This document shows positions 1 through 13,700 of a stretch of DNA of 64,000 nt, piece after piece (positions within the stretch are counted from its first letter, which is position 1; every line of letters starts with the position of its first letter). Position numbers and translations under genes: made by a program. The notes under the pieces are model-generated. The model was not told the origin of the DNA. It ran no database searches and saw only the letters and a list, made by a program, of their open reading frames with translations. Location of the stretch: positions 102,085,273 to 102,149,272 of the forward strand of contig CM060176.1 in assembly GCA_030549775.1 (NCBI GenBank). The letters are read 5' to 3'. The stretch is from Tamarix chinensis (taxonomy: Eukaryota; Streptophyta; Magnoliopsida; Caryophyllales; Tamaricaceae).

Positions 1-411
1 TTCAGGTCTGTGTCATGCGACCACCTTTTTGCTTTTATTTTGAAAAATGAATTGCTGATTTGAAGAAATGCATACTTCCTTGATATGTTCAGCAAAGAGG
101 TCTCGTCTGGATGCTTCGTCCACTCCCAAGCTCCAGAAGCACTATAAACAAATCTTGATTAGTGACCTGCCATTGGTAGGGGCTGTAGGTTACAGAATTT
201 TCTCATAATTCCATAGATACTTGGCTATTTAGTAGGTGGTCAATTTATAATTATACGGCTACTACAGTTAATATGATAAGCGGTAAACTAGTCTCAGGAA
301 CCATGACAAGTTTCCTAAATTTACTTTCCGGATCTATTATCTTTTTAAATTTTAACCCATGACCATGGCAGTCATAATGCTGGCTTTCTTCTTGGCCAGT
401 GAGATTGGGAT

Positions 412-948
412 TAGGGATGGCAACGGGGCGGGTCGGGGACGGGGACCCCATCCCCATCCCCGAACCCGATAAGGAAAATAATCCCCGAACCCGACCCGAT
501 CCCCGATATTTTTTTATCGGGGATTCCCCGACTTGATCCCCGCGGGGATCAAGTCCCCATACCCGACCCGATCCCCGATCTATTTTTAATCCCCGATTTA
601 TTCCCCGTTCATAAAACCCGACCCGATCCCCAAAACCCGACTTTATACCCGATCCCCGATCTCATCCCCGGTCCTCAAACTATTTTTTTATATTATATTT
701 TTAATTTATATTCTATAAAAAAATTTATATATATATTATATATATATAATTATATAAAAATATATATATATATAAAAATTTCGGGGCGGGTTCGGGGATG
801 GGGACCCCAAACCCGTCCCCGCCCTGTCCCCGAAAAAATCCCCGTTAAGAATCCCCAAACCTGAACCCGATCCCCGAATTCTCTCTCCGAACCCGAACGG
901 GGAATCCCCGACGGGGCCCCGAACCCGTGGGAAAAATTGCCATCCCTA
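412..948. mobile_element. hAT-like MITE with TAGGGATGGCAA ends
   Basis: The element starts TAGGGATGGCAA and ends TTGCCATCCCTA, a terminal inverted repeat. The flanking 8-mers are ATTGGGAT (404-411) and ATTGTAAT (949-956), matching at six of eight positions, as expected for an aged 8-bp hAT target duplication. The arms consist of many short variations on CCCGAACCCGATCCCCG, and the centre (about 680-775) is a pure AT stretch, so the whole can fold into a long hairpin. There is no coding capacity. The TIR and TSD length are seen in the sequence. Assignment to hAT is from family knowledge. Confidence 0.7.
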
Positions 949-962
949 ATTGTAATTGGGAT

Positions 963-3655
963 GGATTGGACAGTCCTGTTTCCGCCAATAGAGTGATGCT
1001 TTACTTAATTTTTAGATGTAAAGCATAGGAGCTGCATGATGTTATAGTCAATTTAGAAGCTGTTGGTTGAAATGTATAAACTTGAGGAAAAGAAGATTTT
1101 AGGACAAGCTTAAGATGATTAATTTGCTTATTTATTCTGGTTGTTAAAACACTTGCAACAGCAATATCGGTCAAATTCTCTCCTCTTTTTATTTTTAGTT
1201 TTTTTCCCAGGGGTATGCTTAAATTTTAAGAGAGGACTCTTTGAATGTTTTTTTTTGGGGGGGGGGGAGGGGGGCACTATGTTGAAAGTTAATGTATACC
1301 CCAGGAAACGAACTTATAAATTGATTACAATCTGACAAGAAAAGTTTTGCCTCACTACTGCAATTTACCAATAAACACTATTTTATGAAATATAGTCAAC
1401 AAGCTTGGTTTTGACATCATCGTTATGCGGGGTGGATTTGAAGAGCTATCCTTTTCTGTTCCAAACTAGGGTCAATCTTGAGTTTCAAGGGGTCCTAGGC
1501 AAGAATTATTTGGGACCCTAAAATTGAGCAAAAAATAAGTAAAAAATGTGGTATGTAGGAATTGAACCCATAATCTCTTTGTTGTTAACTTAATGCTTGC
1601 CCAACAAAACTTCAATTATTATGTGCTTATCCATTTGATATTTTATCTTATATAATATTTATCTAAATTTATGTGTGTGCGTGCATGTGTGTGTGTGTGT
1701 ATTATAAGAATTGGGGATCTCTATTTTGGGGGCCCCAAACCCTTACCTTTGTTATACTGAGGCCATCCCTATTCCAAACTATTAGTTGAAACCATCATAG
1801 GAAAAAACGAAAAAATAACAGCTACTACCACCACCATCTCTATCACCACCTAGTAAGGATCCCTTTATTGACAAGCAAATATATGTGACCTTACCCTTAA
1901 TTAGTTTGGGAGTGGGGAGACACATTAGGGAAGTAGTGAAAGTAAATGATAGTAAAATATCTTAAACGGGCAAAAATGGGGAGGAGAGGGGGAGAAACAC
2001 ACGGCTTGAAAACCTATACTAAGACAAGCCTTCCACTTTGGGTTATCTATATGGACCCTTGAGCACCAAGACTTCCTATCGTGGGCTACATTCTTGGTGA
2101 GCTCTATTTAGGCAGGGTGTGGATCGTTTTTTCCCATGATTCTTCTTGGATCTCTTATTCTTTTGCCATCCTTCATTGAAACCTTTGCACATCTCCTCAC
2201 TAGAGTATACAAATGCCTCCTTTGAGCATGCTAGAACCAAGGTCACCTTTGCCTTAATCTTATCTGCAACTCTTATGCTTTAGAAACCTCATTTTAGTTA
2301 CCTAACCTTATTGCTGTTGCAAGCAGCCCACGCTTGTGTTCTTGTCTCTCTATGTAAATGTCAATTTCTCTTTTACAATCAGCCACGTGAAAGCTATATT
2401 ATATAAGACTGAAGATGACATATCTCATATGATGTGTGATGTCCTCATTGTCCATTGTCTTGCATGATTTATCTAATATATGTTAAATTATCTTTTATTA
2501 ACATAGCATCCATCCACAGTCGTAATTCCAAAACACGAGGTAATCTCATCATTTGTGATGCTACATTCAAGGCAATCCATCTTAGTTCCACTTAATGTGA
2601 AGCCTTTTCCAAATTCCACCGTAAGACATTTCTTCAGAGTTCTAACATGCTATTTTTCTTATGGGTATGCTTAGCACAACTAGCTGAAAAACTACCTGTG
2701 TTGAAAGTTTATTTGTATAAGATACTATTAACAAACTTATCAAAAAAAAAAATTCTTTTATGCTTAAAACATCTTGCTGTCCAAACACTTCTAAATTAAA
2801 CAAAAAGCTTGTCGGTCAAATAAGCTAAAAGCTAGCTGAAATGATGATCCATACGTGCTATAGTGTGTCCTTGTTGGGGATAAGAAATATTTTGCAAGGA
2901 GAAAGTGAAGAAATGTTGAGAGAAGAAAAGAGGATTTGAGAGTTGGTTATTTGACAAGCCTTTTTATGGGTGATCATGTAAACTTTTTGTTCTTTGAATT
3001 TATGTATATTGTTTGAAGGATTAAATGCTGATACATGTAAATATGTAACTACAATTCTTAGACACTGTTTGTTGTATACTAGCTTTGCCCCTGTATAATG
3101 CACAAGTTTTAATATTTTTTTGGCAAAACTACAATATATATAGTTGGGATATGGCAAAATTAATGTCCATATAATAAAAATAATATTTCCAAAAGCAAAA
3201 AGCAATATGAAAAGTGATGATTATATATTGTTTAATTAAAATGAAAATTTTGCATAAAAAATGATTAATCTATATTAATAATTGGAATATTTCCTTGTAG
3301 ACACAACTTATTGCAGAATGATAAAATTTTGTGTAATGATTTTTTACATCATAAATAATTGTGGAATAATATTGCATACAAATAATATATAAATGCACAA
3401 AACTTGTTTCCAAATGTACAAATTTATAACGGACAAAGAATTATACTACAAATAATTAATAAAAAAGTTGGAATTCCCTTTATAAAAAATCAGGGAAAAT
3501 TTGATTAATACACTAAACTGTCTTTTTTTTTTGTTTTGTTTAAAGTTGCTTTTAGAAAGAAAAAAAAAATAGAAAAAAAAATGATTTATACACAAAATTG
3601 ATTCATATGTAACACATTTGTTTCCTTTTATTTGGATGAATCAGGTAAAACAAGC
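963..3655. other. Intron or intergenic DNA without recognisable gene
   Basis: No exon with coding character was found on either strand. The stretch holds homopolymers (G-run near 1257-1275), a GT microsatellite near 1679-1700, and unassigned repeat-like text at about 1470-1770 (GGGACCCTAAAATTGAG to GGGGGCCCCAAACCC) that may be a transposon remnant. It probably belongs to upstream introns of the PTST-like gene. Confidence 0.4.
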
Positions 3656-3659
3656 AATA

Positions 3660-3935
3660 AAATCGCGGTCGCAGTCGCGATTGCGGTTACGGTCGCGGTG
3701 TCGCGGTATCGGAGCGTCGCGAACGATATTTTATATGCCGCGGTTGTCGTAGCGTGATTTTTTATTTTTTTTCCACGATAAATATTAGCAAATACCAGTA
3801 AATATTGGCAAATATCGGTCGATGACTGATATATCGCCGATAAATATGTGAAATTCTAAATCCGTTGCGTATCGGCTGACCCAAAATTCGATAAATATTG
3901 GCCGATATTGCGTATCGGGACCGATATTTAATTGT
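3660..3935. repeat. Degenerate GC-rich and CGATA-rich repeat block
   Basis: Positions 3664-3770 are built of overlapping GCGGTCGCGGT-like units in otherwise AT-rich DNA. Positions 3775-3930 are built of variations on CGATAAATATTGGC and its complement. No flanking duplication was identified. It resembles the arms of a decayed hairpin MITE but has no assignable termini. The block from 3936 to 4740 shows no feature. Confidence 0.35.
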
Positions 3936-4740
3936 ATGGGTAAAGATGTTAGTCTCTGCAGAAAGCCAATTGTCATCCTATAGGACAATATTAGCCATCA
4001 ATTTTGTGGTACTATATAAACAATCTAATGGAAGGATCGGATCCATCAAAAGGAAAACACAAGTAATGCCTCCTGACCTGACCATCAATTAATATAATAT
4101 AGTGTGGTTCAAACAACCAATCCAATTTAAACCAATCATATGAGTAATGTAATGAACAGTGGTCCATATAAAACCTATCTATCAATCTCAGCCATTCAAT
4201 ACAGTTTAGAAAATACTAAACACTGTAATCTAAACTTCCATAGAAAGCTAAAGGCCCTGAGTATCAGTCATTGCATCAAAAAATACAAATCATAAACTCA
4301 ATTAAGCCATTCTATAAGGGATTGTTTTGACAGTCTTGATAGAAGCTCACACTTACTTCTACAAGCATGGATATTCCAGAACTCTACTTTCTTTCCAGAG
4401 TATGCCAGAGATAGAGAGAGGAGACAAGAAACAACAAATAAGAGAATGAGAGAGAGAAACATATCAATTGCCAGGTCGGTGCAATGAGCTTGAATCTGTT
4501 CTGTTGACCAAGTTTCAGATAGAGGGAAAGATAATTTCAGATTCACTGCAAATAAGTGTGTCAAATCCTATATGTTTTTCCATCGTATTTTTCTGCATGG
4601 CTTAGCTGGTTCTCAGGCTGCTTCAATTTTTTGCAAATATATTGAACTGTTGGCAGATTTATCACTGCAAATATATGTCTTACCCCTATTTTACTATATA
4701 TATATATATATATATACACACACAATAATACACTGCTGAC

Positions 4741-4900
4741 TGAGGAGTCACCGGCACTCGTCCCTTCTTCTCTATTTTATCAAGTATATTAAATTATTGG
4801 CGTAGAGGAGTCACTGGTACTCATCCCTTCACTATTTTATTAAGTATACTAAATTGTTGGCTTGGAGGAGTCACCAGCTCACCACTACTGGGAATGCAAT
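4741..4900. repeat. Short tandem repeat of about 65 bp, 2.5 copies
   Basis: Three successive blocks begin GAGGAGTCAC (near 4743, 4806 and 4866). The first two continue with CACTCGTCCCTTC or a near match, then CTATTTTAT(C/T)AAGTATA(T/C)TAAATT. Spacing is about 60-65 bp. An AT dinucleotide run precedes it (4695-4715). It lies in an intron of the PTST-like gene and no function is evident. Confidence 0.6.
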
Positions 4901-5363
4901 ATTCTGTTGATTTAGTGTCCATAGCTTTGGCTGCTGATTTTCAATGCAGGTTTTTCTTGTTTACTTAAACTGGTTAGTTGACAGGGCCGTAATTTGTTGA
5001 TATAGAGCCACCAAAACTAAATATGGACATTATATAGCCTAGATATGACTTGTAGGCGGGAAAATAAAATTATCCTGGACTTTGTCACTATTATATGTAG
5101 AATATAGATATATAGATAGTGCATAATTTAAGTTTGATTTTGGTGGGAAAAGGATAAGGGACTTGGCGTCCCCATAATCAGATTTAAGACCGCGTGAGAT
5201 CCTATGGAAGCCGTAAATGTACGAGTACATTATACTTGTATGCTGGAAATTAACCATATATATTTCATTTATGGAAACTGATGCTGCTATAAAGCATGTC
5301 TTTAAATATATTTCATTTTTTGTTTGCTGAAATTATTGTTTCATTACTGGTGAGCATGGACAG

Positions 5364-8300
5364 GCACTGGTAGCCCTTGCAGGGGAAATAGCTAAAGCTA
5401 AAATTCCAGGGGGTTCAAGAAAAATTAATGGAAAGTTCATTCAATCCCATCTGCTCTCCCGCTTGGAAGGTCTGTATACTTACACTATTGGTTGTTTATG
5501 TTAGTTTCTGATTAATTATTTGTTGCAAGAGATTAGTAATCCATCCTGATTTTCTCTGGTTCAATATAGTTGTCAGCTCTTCAGCTCAGGTTTTGTGTTT
5601 TTATAGGAAATATTTGGCTCTTACAGCTTGGTTAATGTGTGTTTGAAATCAGACGCTGCCACTTATGGTTTTTCATGAAAATTCCATTTCATGTTTTAAA
5701 CTTTCATTTGTGGCAAATGGTGACATCACTTGATCAGCCTCGAGTTTCATGTTGAAATGTGTGTTAGCATACTGACCGTAACTCTGTCTTATAGCATATT
5801 GCAATCCATTCACCTTTCCCAAAACTCTCTCCGCCTGCTATGATGGATTAATCAATACAACATATTGTGGCCTTTGTCACTGAACAATTATGTCCTTGGA
5901 TGTGCGTTCTTGGCTCATAATAACCTTGATCTCTTTTATCTATAAAGGAAAGAGAAGGGAACACAGTTATTATTATTACTACTGTTATTGTTTTGTGAAA
6001 TGTCCTGGCAAGCACACATTTTGCTAAAGCAATGTATATAGACACTTTCAGTATTGGAGAAGTGAATAAGTAAAATATGAAACCCATTTACAGAAAGATA
6101 AAGCATGCTATAGAATCAATGCCAAAAGAAGATTTAGCTTTTTCAATCTGATTCTGTATTAGAAACCAAGACTTGTGTATAGTTACATGTTCCTTGAGAA
6201 AGGAACTGATGGACTCTGATGTAAGGCACAAGGGATGTAAGCATCTATATGCTGCTGATCATGTGAGTCAAGGCTTGGGATATGCTACTCTTTTATTCAT
6301 TACATCTGTGCTCGGATTGAGTCAGAGAATTTCTGTGTGTTGCCAGCTGCGGTAGGGGAATAATTCTGTTAGTGAGTTTGGGGGGGGGAGTTATTTATTC
6401 CTCACTGTCTTTTAAATAGCGTTTGCTAGTATTTTATTCATTGCATATGTTCTAAGGTTGAGTGTTACGAACCAACCCCCTGGATCTAGTTATGGGTCCT
6501 TGAACATTAAAGTCTGGTTGTAACTCACCAGATCTCTGAGTTTTTCTGCCTTTTCTTCCTATTTTGAATGTAAGTTTATTGGGCTCGTTAGAGAGAACCC
6601 AACGATCTCCAAAGTCTCCAGAACTTTAAGATAAATTCCACACTGCCTATTATTCTTTCCCACATCAGTCTTTAAACTTACATAAATAACTGCTTTTAAC
6701 TGCTTCCTGAGTCTTAACAGTTTGAATTAAAAATAAAACTGACTAATAGGCACAGGTGTCAACAACTAAACAAGCATGTGCAGAATATTCTGCCTCCTAT
6801 CACCTAATATTAAATAACGAACATATCAACATATATTAATTGCCTAAACAGAAAGCATAATTCCCAGACTTAATTATTCTTCGATCTTGATCTTCGCTGA
6901 TAAACCTTAAGTGGCAGAAATTTAGCAGCTACCGATTGATCTTGGATCATAACATCACTTGCCCCCTTAGAAGAACGCTTGTCCTCAAGCGTGAAATTAG
7001 GATATCGTAATTGCATATGATCAGCAAACTCCCAAGAAGCATCAGCGGGGGAAAGTCCTTCCCAATGAATGAGAACCTCCTTCTTGCCATCTCTAATTCT
7101 GGAATCCAGCATAGCTTGCGGAGTTGGAATGGGCACACCCTTATGGATAAGAGGTAATGTAGGAGAACCAGAATCAGTACCGTGGAACTTCTTTAGACAA
7201 GAAACATGAAAAACTGGATGAAGTTTAGAGTCTTCAGGAAGTTGTAATTTGTAAGCAACCAAACCAATCCGTTCCACAATAGGGAAAGGCCCATAAAATC
7301 GAGGGGCTAATTTCTGATTTCGCCTAGAACCCACTGAAACTTGGCGATAAGGCTGAAGCTTTAAAAGCACCATATCCCCTACATTAAATGACACATCTCT
7401 ACACTGGGCATCATAATAAGTCTTCATAACATTTTGGGCATGAAGCAACCTCTCTTGCAAGTCCTGCAGAACCACATCCCGAGCACGCAATTCATGATCA
7501 ACTGCTTGAATACAAGACAGTCCTGGAGAATATGATAACAGACGAGGGGCAGGTCTTCCATATACCACTTCAAAAGGGGTGGCACGAAGAGAAGAATGGA
7601 AGCCCGTATTATAGCAGTATTCCGCCCAAGACACCCAATCCACCCAACTCTTAGGACGGTCACCTGTGAAACAATGCAGATACATCTCCACTGTCCGATT
7701 GACTACTTCTGTTTGACCATCAGATTGAGGATGGTAAGAAGAACTGAAAGACAACTTAGTTCCACTTAGCTTAAACAATTCCTTCCAAAAAGAACTAGTA
7801 AAAGTGACGTCACGATCACTAACAATGGATTCTGGAATTCCATGCAACTTAACAATATTATCAAAGAACAATCTTGCCACCGAAACAGCCGTGTAAGGAT
7901 GAGATAAGGGAAGGAAATGAGCATATTTTGAAAATCTATCAACAACCACCAGCATGACAGACTTCCCATGGGAGAGAGGCAAACCTTCAATGAAATCTAA
8001 AGAAATGTCTGACCAAACCTGTACTGGAACTGGTAAAGGCTGCAATAACCCTGCTGGTTGTAAGTGTTCAACCTTATTTTTCTGGCAAATGGAACAAGTA
8101 CGAACAAAATCTCGAACCTGCTCCTTCATTCCCTTCCAATAAAATTCAGAAGCAAGACGTTTCAAAGTTTTCTGATATCCCTCATGTGCCTGATGATGCA
8201 TGGCAGACAAGAGAACAATTTGAAAAGGGGAATCTGGAGGAAGAAAAATTCTGCCTTTGTATAAAATCAATCCCTTTTTAACAGACCAGACATCTTTCAA

Positions 8301-10654
8301 TTCACCATTCAAAATCTGATCACGAAGTTGTTGTAATGCAGTAGAGGAATCAATAGCAGCTTTAATATCTTCTAAATAATCCAATTGAGGAGTAGAAATG
8401 GCAGAAAGGACAACAGGATCCTCAAATTGGCGAGACAAAGCATCTGCAACCACATTTTCACGCCCAGCACGATACTCCACAATAAAATCAAACCCCATTA
8501 ACTTGCTGAGCCAACGTTGTTGAGGAGAAGTTATAATACGTTGCTCCAACAAAAACTTCAAACTGTAATGATCAGTTCGAATGATAAAACTTCTACCCCA
8601 CAAATAAGGTCTCCAATGTTGTATTGCTTTAGCCAATCCAACCAATTCTTTCTCATAAGCTGGAAGTTTAACATGCCTCGCAGCCAAAGGATGAGAAAAA
8701 TAAGCAATAGGCCTATTTTGTTGTTGTAGCACTGCCCCTAAACCAGCATCAGATGCATCACATTCTGTAACACCCCCAAATTTACTACAGAAAAATTTCG
8801 TTTAAATCGAATAGCTTAACAAGGACGAAAGATTAAAAATCGTAAACTTGGGGGTATTACCGCCACACTTAGTACCGGACCGGTTCACTCATACCGCCCC
8901 GATACTAAGTGCTAAGGCTAGAATAAACCATCATTAATAAAATCATCCCAAAACATAAGTTTCCAACCATCATAAGCCATTCGGAAAACAAGGGTCGACT
9001 ACAGACAGTGCAAAGTTCAAGGTTACAACTTAGGAGTTCCACTTCAAAATACAACAAGGTACAAAAGACGGTAATACAGGATAGAAGAAACCAGAATAGC
9101 AAAAGAGTCCGGCGGAACTCGCTCTCGGCCCCACCCTGGATAGGCTCAACACTCGGCCCTATCCGATGCCTCGAAGGTGTCGTAGGCATCGAAGACATGC
9201 TCTCCTACCTGCACAAGGTTAGAAGGGCTCTCTGCTCGTGGGAATGAGCAGCGCCCATGAGACGGGCGGTCAGTACGCTACGTACTGAGTAAGAATACAG
9301 ACGAGCTAGGCCATCACATAACACACAAGACCCAGACACATTACATGATAAGAAAAACAATGATATGCATGCACAGATCCAGTCACTTCCTGATGCCTTA
9401 TTTTATATTCTTATTAATGAATTAAGTCCATATCACACATCTGTCAATAACCCATGGGAGCACGGGGACCTCCACTATTATAGCCGGTGGTCCGGAAATA
9501 AACACAGGGCAGAACGCCTCTGACCACTATTAATAACCGGTGGAACGGACTGGCCCCGCACTTGCATGGTGTTCCACTGTAAGTGCTTAGTATTTTTCCT
9601 GATTTAAACTTATTTACTTTGGATGTATTGAGCCGAGATCCCTCCACTATTATAGCCGATGGTCCGGAAATAAACACAGAGCAGAACGCCTCTGACCACT
9701 ATTAATAACCGGTGGATCGGACTGGGCTCGGCTCAACAATCTCACTTTACGTTATTAGTGTCTTATTAGTATCCTTTCCGTGGTTTAACTTATCAGTTTG
9801 GGACTGTCGAACCCGAATCCCTCCACTATTGTAGCCGGTGGTCCGGAAATATAATCACAGGGCAAAACGCCTCTGACCACTATTAATAACCGGTGGAACG
9901 GACTGGGTCGGGCTCATCAGTCTTTCACTTTAAGCAGTTAATGTCTTATTCGTATCTTATTGAATCATATCAGGTCCTTGACATGCATACGTCATTCACT
10001 ACATTCATTACACATCACATACGGTAAGATTCCACAGCATATCAGTACGCGAAGGCAAGGAAACGGGGCGTACCTCGGATCCATGCTGTGCTTCACAATA
10101 ACACATAATATACAGATTATAGCACACAATTGTACAAAGCATATAAGACACTTAAAACAAGCAGTGCACACAAGTGGCCTTAGCTACGTCCTTACCTAGA
10201 TAGGCACCGGGCTTGGAGCACGCTCCTCTAGCTCCTTAGGGCTCGGATCGGGGTCACCTATGAAAAGGGAAAAACTAAGTATTAAATTTCCTTATAAACA
10301 CTACCGACCCTTAATCTAACTTAGGGTTAGGGTTCTTATCACAAAAAGGGTTTTATAGGAAACTAAAGTTTTAACCTTAGCATTAGCATATTAAACATTA
10401 GTGGTTAAAATAAGTTCATTTATAATACCTATTTGTTACCCTTATTTATCAAGCCCATTTGTTCCATTCTTATAGTGCTAGGATTTACTAGTCATAGTAA
10501 AATAGGGATAATAGTAATAATATTATTAATAATAATAACAACATTAATAGTAGCCATTATAACCCTAGCAATGATAATAACAATAACTTAGTAGAGTTAA
10601 ATATTAGTAATGACTTAGCAAGGTAATAGCGTTAATAATAGAATAATAATAATG

Positions 10655-10702
<48 letters not shown>

Positions 10703-13700
10703 GGGTTGATGATAATAGTAAACTAGGTTGAGTATATTAGAGGTTAGGGTTCCAAGGAATGTAAGTATGGTAAAAATGGTGACTTTAATATTTAAAAGGC
10801 GCATTATTAGGATGATAAAATCAGAAATACTAGTAAAAACATTAAGAATAACAATAACAAAAATAAGAATAGTAATAGTATTATTATAAACAAAAAGATA
10901 ATAATGAAAGATTAATAATAGTACGAATCAATATGGGTTAACTTAGCAAGATTATATGGAGGCAAAGTTTAAGGCGCGGGATGAATGGAAGACCACCTGG
11001 GGGCGGTGGTCCGGCGGCGGCGGTGGTGATGGAGGAGGAGAAGGGAGAGAGGTGGAGAGAAGTTGTTAGGTGGGAGGAGGAAAAAGGAAAAGAAGTGTGG
11101 GGAAGGAGGGTATGGTTAGGTAGGGAAGGACCTGCTGATCAATTTGGGGGGTGGAGCAGGGGTTGGTTCCGGCGGAGGTGGCGGCAACGGGCGGCGCAAG
11201 GCGGCGGCGGCGCTTTTCGGGGAGGTACCTTCGCACGCAAGGGGTGGCTCGTGCGGGGCAGGGACGGAGGCAGTGAGGGCTTGGTTTCGTAGTGGGCGGT
11301 GCAAGGAAGAGGATGGTGGCGCGGGCAAGTGGTAGCGGTGATCGGAGGTGGCGAATAGGGCGGCTGAAGATTGGCGACGAGGCTGGAGAATCGGGCTGAG
11401 TTCCAGAATTTCGAACCCGAAATTCACAGTGGAGGGTTCAATTTATAGGCCTAAGCGAAGGGAAAACGACAAATACACGTGGGAGGTTAGGTGGGTTAGG
11501 TCCGGTGGGTTGTCCGGCGCAGGTCTGCCGGCGCAGACCGTACTCTGTCGGAGAAGAAAGGTCGGGCTTGCGTGCGGGGAAACGACTGCCCGATGGGTCA
11601 TGTCAAGAGGAGGGGTCAGTCAGGGGTGAAACGACGGGAGAAAAGGACAGGAAAGATGGGACGCTCGCCGCTGCATTTTCCGGCGAGCAGGTGAGTTGCA
11701 GCGGCGGGATGGCGGCGTTGCGAGGAGGAAGAAGAAGGAAAGGGCTGGACCGGCGGTCCAGGGGAAAGAAAGAAGGGGGAGGAAACCGGCCGGTCCGCGC
11801 GGTTTCTTATTTCCTTAAGTGAAACGCTGCGTTTTGGGCGAGGTTCTGGGAAAACGCAGCGTCTGCGTCGACAGGTAACGGCATAATTATTTGGCTTGGG
11901 GAGCAGCGTTTCCGCCGGGTGGGAGGCGAAACGCTGCGCTACGCTTCTGGGTGCAGGCCGGCGCTGGGCCGCGGGAAGGAGAAGGGAAGGGGAAGGAGAT
12001 GGGCCGGTGGGCTGGCCCGAATCTCGGCGGGAAGGTAGAAAGAGGAAAGAAAGAAAAAAAAAGAAAGAAAAAGGAGAAAAAGAAAAGAAGGGTTATTTTT
12101 GGGGTTTTGGATTTTACATGAATTATGTTAGGATAAATCCAGGGTTAATTAAGGTATTAATATTTATAAAGTATTAACTAATTTCCCCCTCTCTACTTAT
12201 TTGGATTTATTTAGGAACTTTCCTTAACTCTCACAATACTTAGAAAATACTCAATTTTCCTCCCAATTAATTTCCTTATTATTTTATTATTAATCTATCT
12301 TAGTTAACGCTCTACAACTTAATAAATGGGTTACCATAATTAATTTCCTACTAATCCCTTATTTGGCCAAAATTTGAAAAAAGGTTTTTGGGGTATTTCA
12401 TCACTACCCCCTTAAAAACAGACTTCGTCCCCGAAGTCCCCCACAGTTCTCTAAAGTTAGGCTCGGGGTACTTCAAAGCCCACAATAGTCCGTATTGGGC
12501 TACTTATGTAAACTACCCCCTTAGGAACACGCTAGACAAGTAGAGGGTCTAACCTGTGACGAAAAGTTCAGGGTACGCCTCCCGCATATCCTTCTCGGTC
12601 TCCCAGGTAGCTTCTTCATTCTTGTGTCGACTCCACAGGACCTTGACCAAGGGTACCGAGCTCGTGCGGGTCTTCCTCAACTTAGTATCCAGGATCCTCA
12701 CTGGTCGTTCTTCGTAACTCAAGGAATCGTCCAACTCCACTTCGTCTGGCCGGATCACATGGGAGGGGTCGGCAACATACCTCCGTAGCTGGGAGACATG
12801 GAAAACATTATGGATCCGGGCTAACTCTGGAGGGAGAGCTACTCGATAGGCCACCTCGCCTATCCGTTCCAAGATCTCAAAGGGGCCAATGTACCTCGGA
12901 CTCAGCTTCCCTTTCCTACCAAATCTCAGAACGCCTTTCGTGGGGGAGACTCTCAATAATATCCTTTCCCCAGGCTCGAAGTCACCCTCTCGACGTTTTC
13001 GATCCGCATAGCTCTTTTGTCTGCTCTGGGCCGTCCTCATCCGGTCCTGGATCTGTCGCACCTGTCTGGTCATCTCCTCTATCATCTCGGGCCCCAACAC
13101 CACGGTCTCGCTGATGTCGCTCCAACACAGGGGTGTCCGACACTTCCGCCCGTACAAGGCTTCGAAGGGAGCCATCCCAATACTGGCGTGGTAGCTGTTG
13201 TTGTATGAGAACTCCACCAGATGCAGGCGTTCCTCCCAACTACCCTGGAAGTCCAGCACACATGCCCTTAGCATGTCCTCCAAAGTCTGTATAGTCCGCT
13301 CCGTCTGCCCATCGGTAGCAGGATGGAAGGCTGTGCTCATCTTTAGCTGTGTCCCCAAAACTTCTTGCATCTTCCCCCAAAAATGGGAGACAAACCTCGA
13401 ATCCCGGTCTGACACAATGTCTGCTGGTACCCCGTGACGGCTGACTACAAATCTCATGTATGCTCTCGCTAGCTGGTCCATGCTCCAGGTGGACTTCATA
13501 GGGATGAACACTGCCGACTTAGTCAATCTGTCCACTATCACCCAGATGGTGTCACAACCGCTCTTAGTCCTCGGCAACCCACTGACAAAATCCATAGAGA
13601 TGGAATCCCACTTCCATCTCGGTACCTCTAAGGGCTGGAGCAACCCTGCCGGCCGTCGGTGCTCAATCTTAACCTTCTGGCATACCAAGCATCGAGACAC

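Larger units (their letters stand above)
8766..12400 (-). repeat. Inner element 3' LTR (3635 bp)
   Basis: Nearly identical to 17386-21016. Differences seen: T/C near 9777, C/A near 10168, A/G near 10796, A/G near 11327, G/A near 11576, G/A near 12150 and T/C near 12230. There is also a 17-bp stretch near 11980-12000 missing from the other copy between AAGGAG repeats, a shorter TAA run, and one extra A in the other copy near the end. Small reading frames inside it are not supported as genes. Confidence 0.96.

Noticed and set aside
2858..3205. 115-residue minus-strand frame
   Set aside because: AT-rich, no motif, and no conserved context. It looks like a chance frame.
10310..10335. Telomere-like TTAGGGTTAGGG
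   Set aside because: Fewer than two full units, within the LTR, and present in both LTR copies.
10604..10804. Open frame with a long tyrosine run on the minus strand
   Set aside because: It is the translation of the TAA microsatellite of the LTR; the same happens at 19224-19436.
10981..12177. Several overlapping open frames of about 100 residues in the inner LTR (also 19613-20792)
   Set aside because: They lie in a GC-rich, purine-biased LTR leader, on both strands, with low-complexity products and no family motif.
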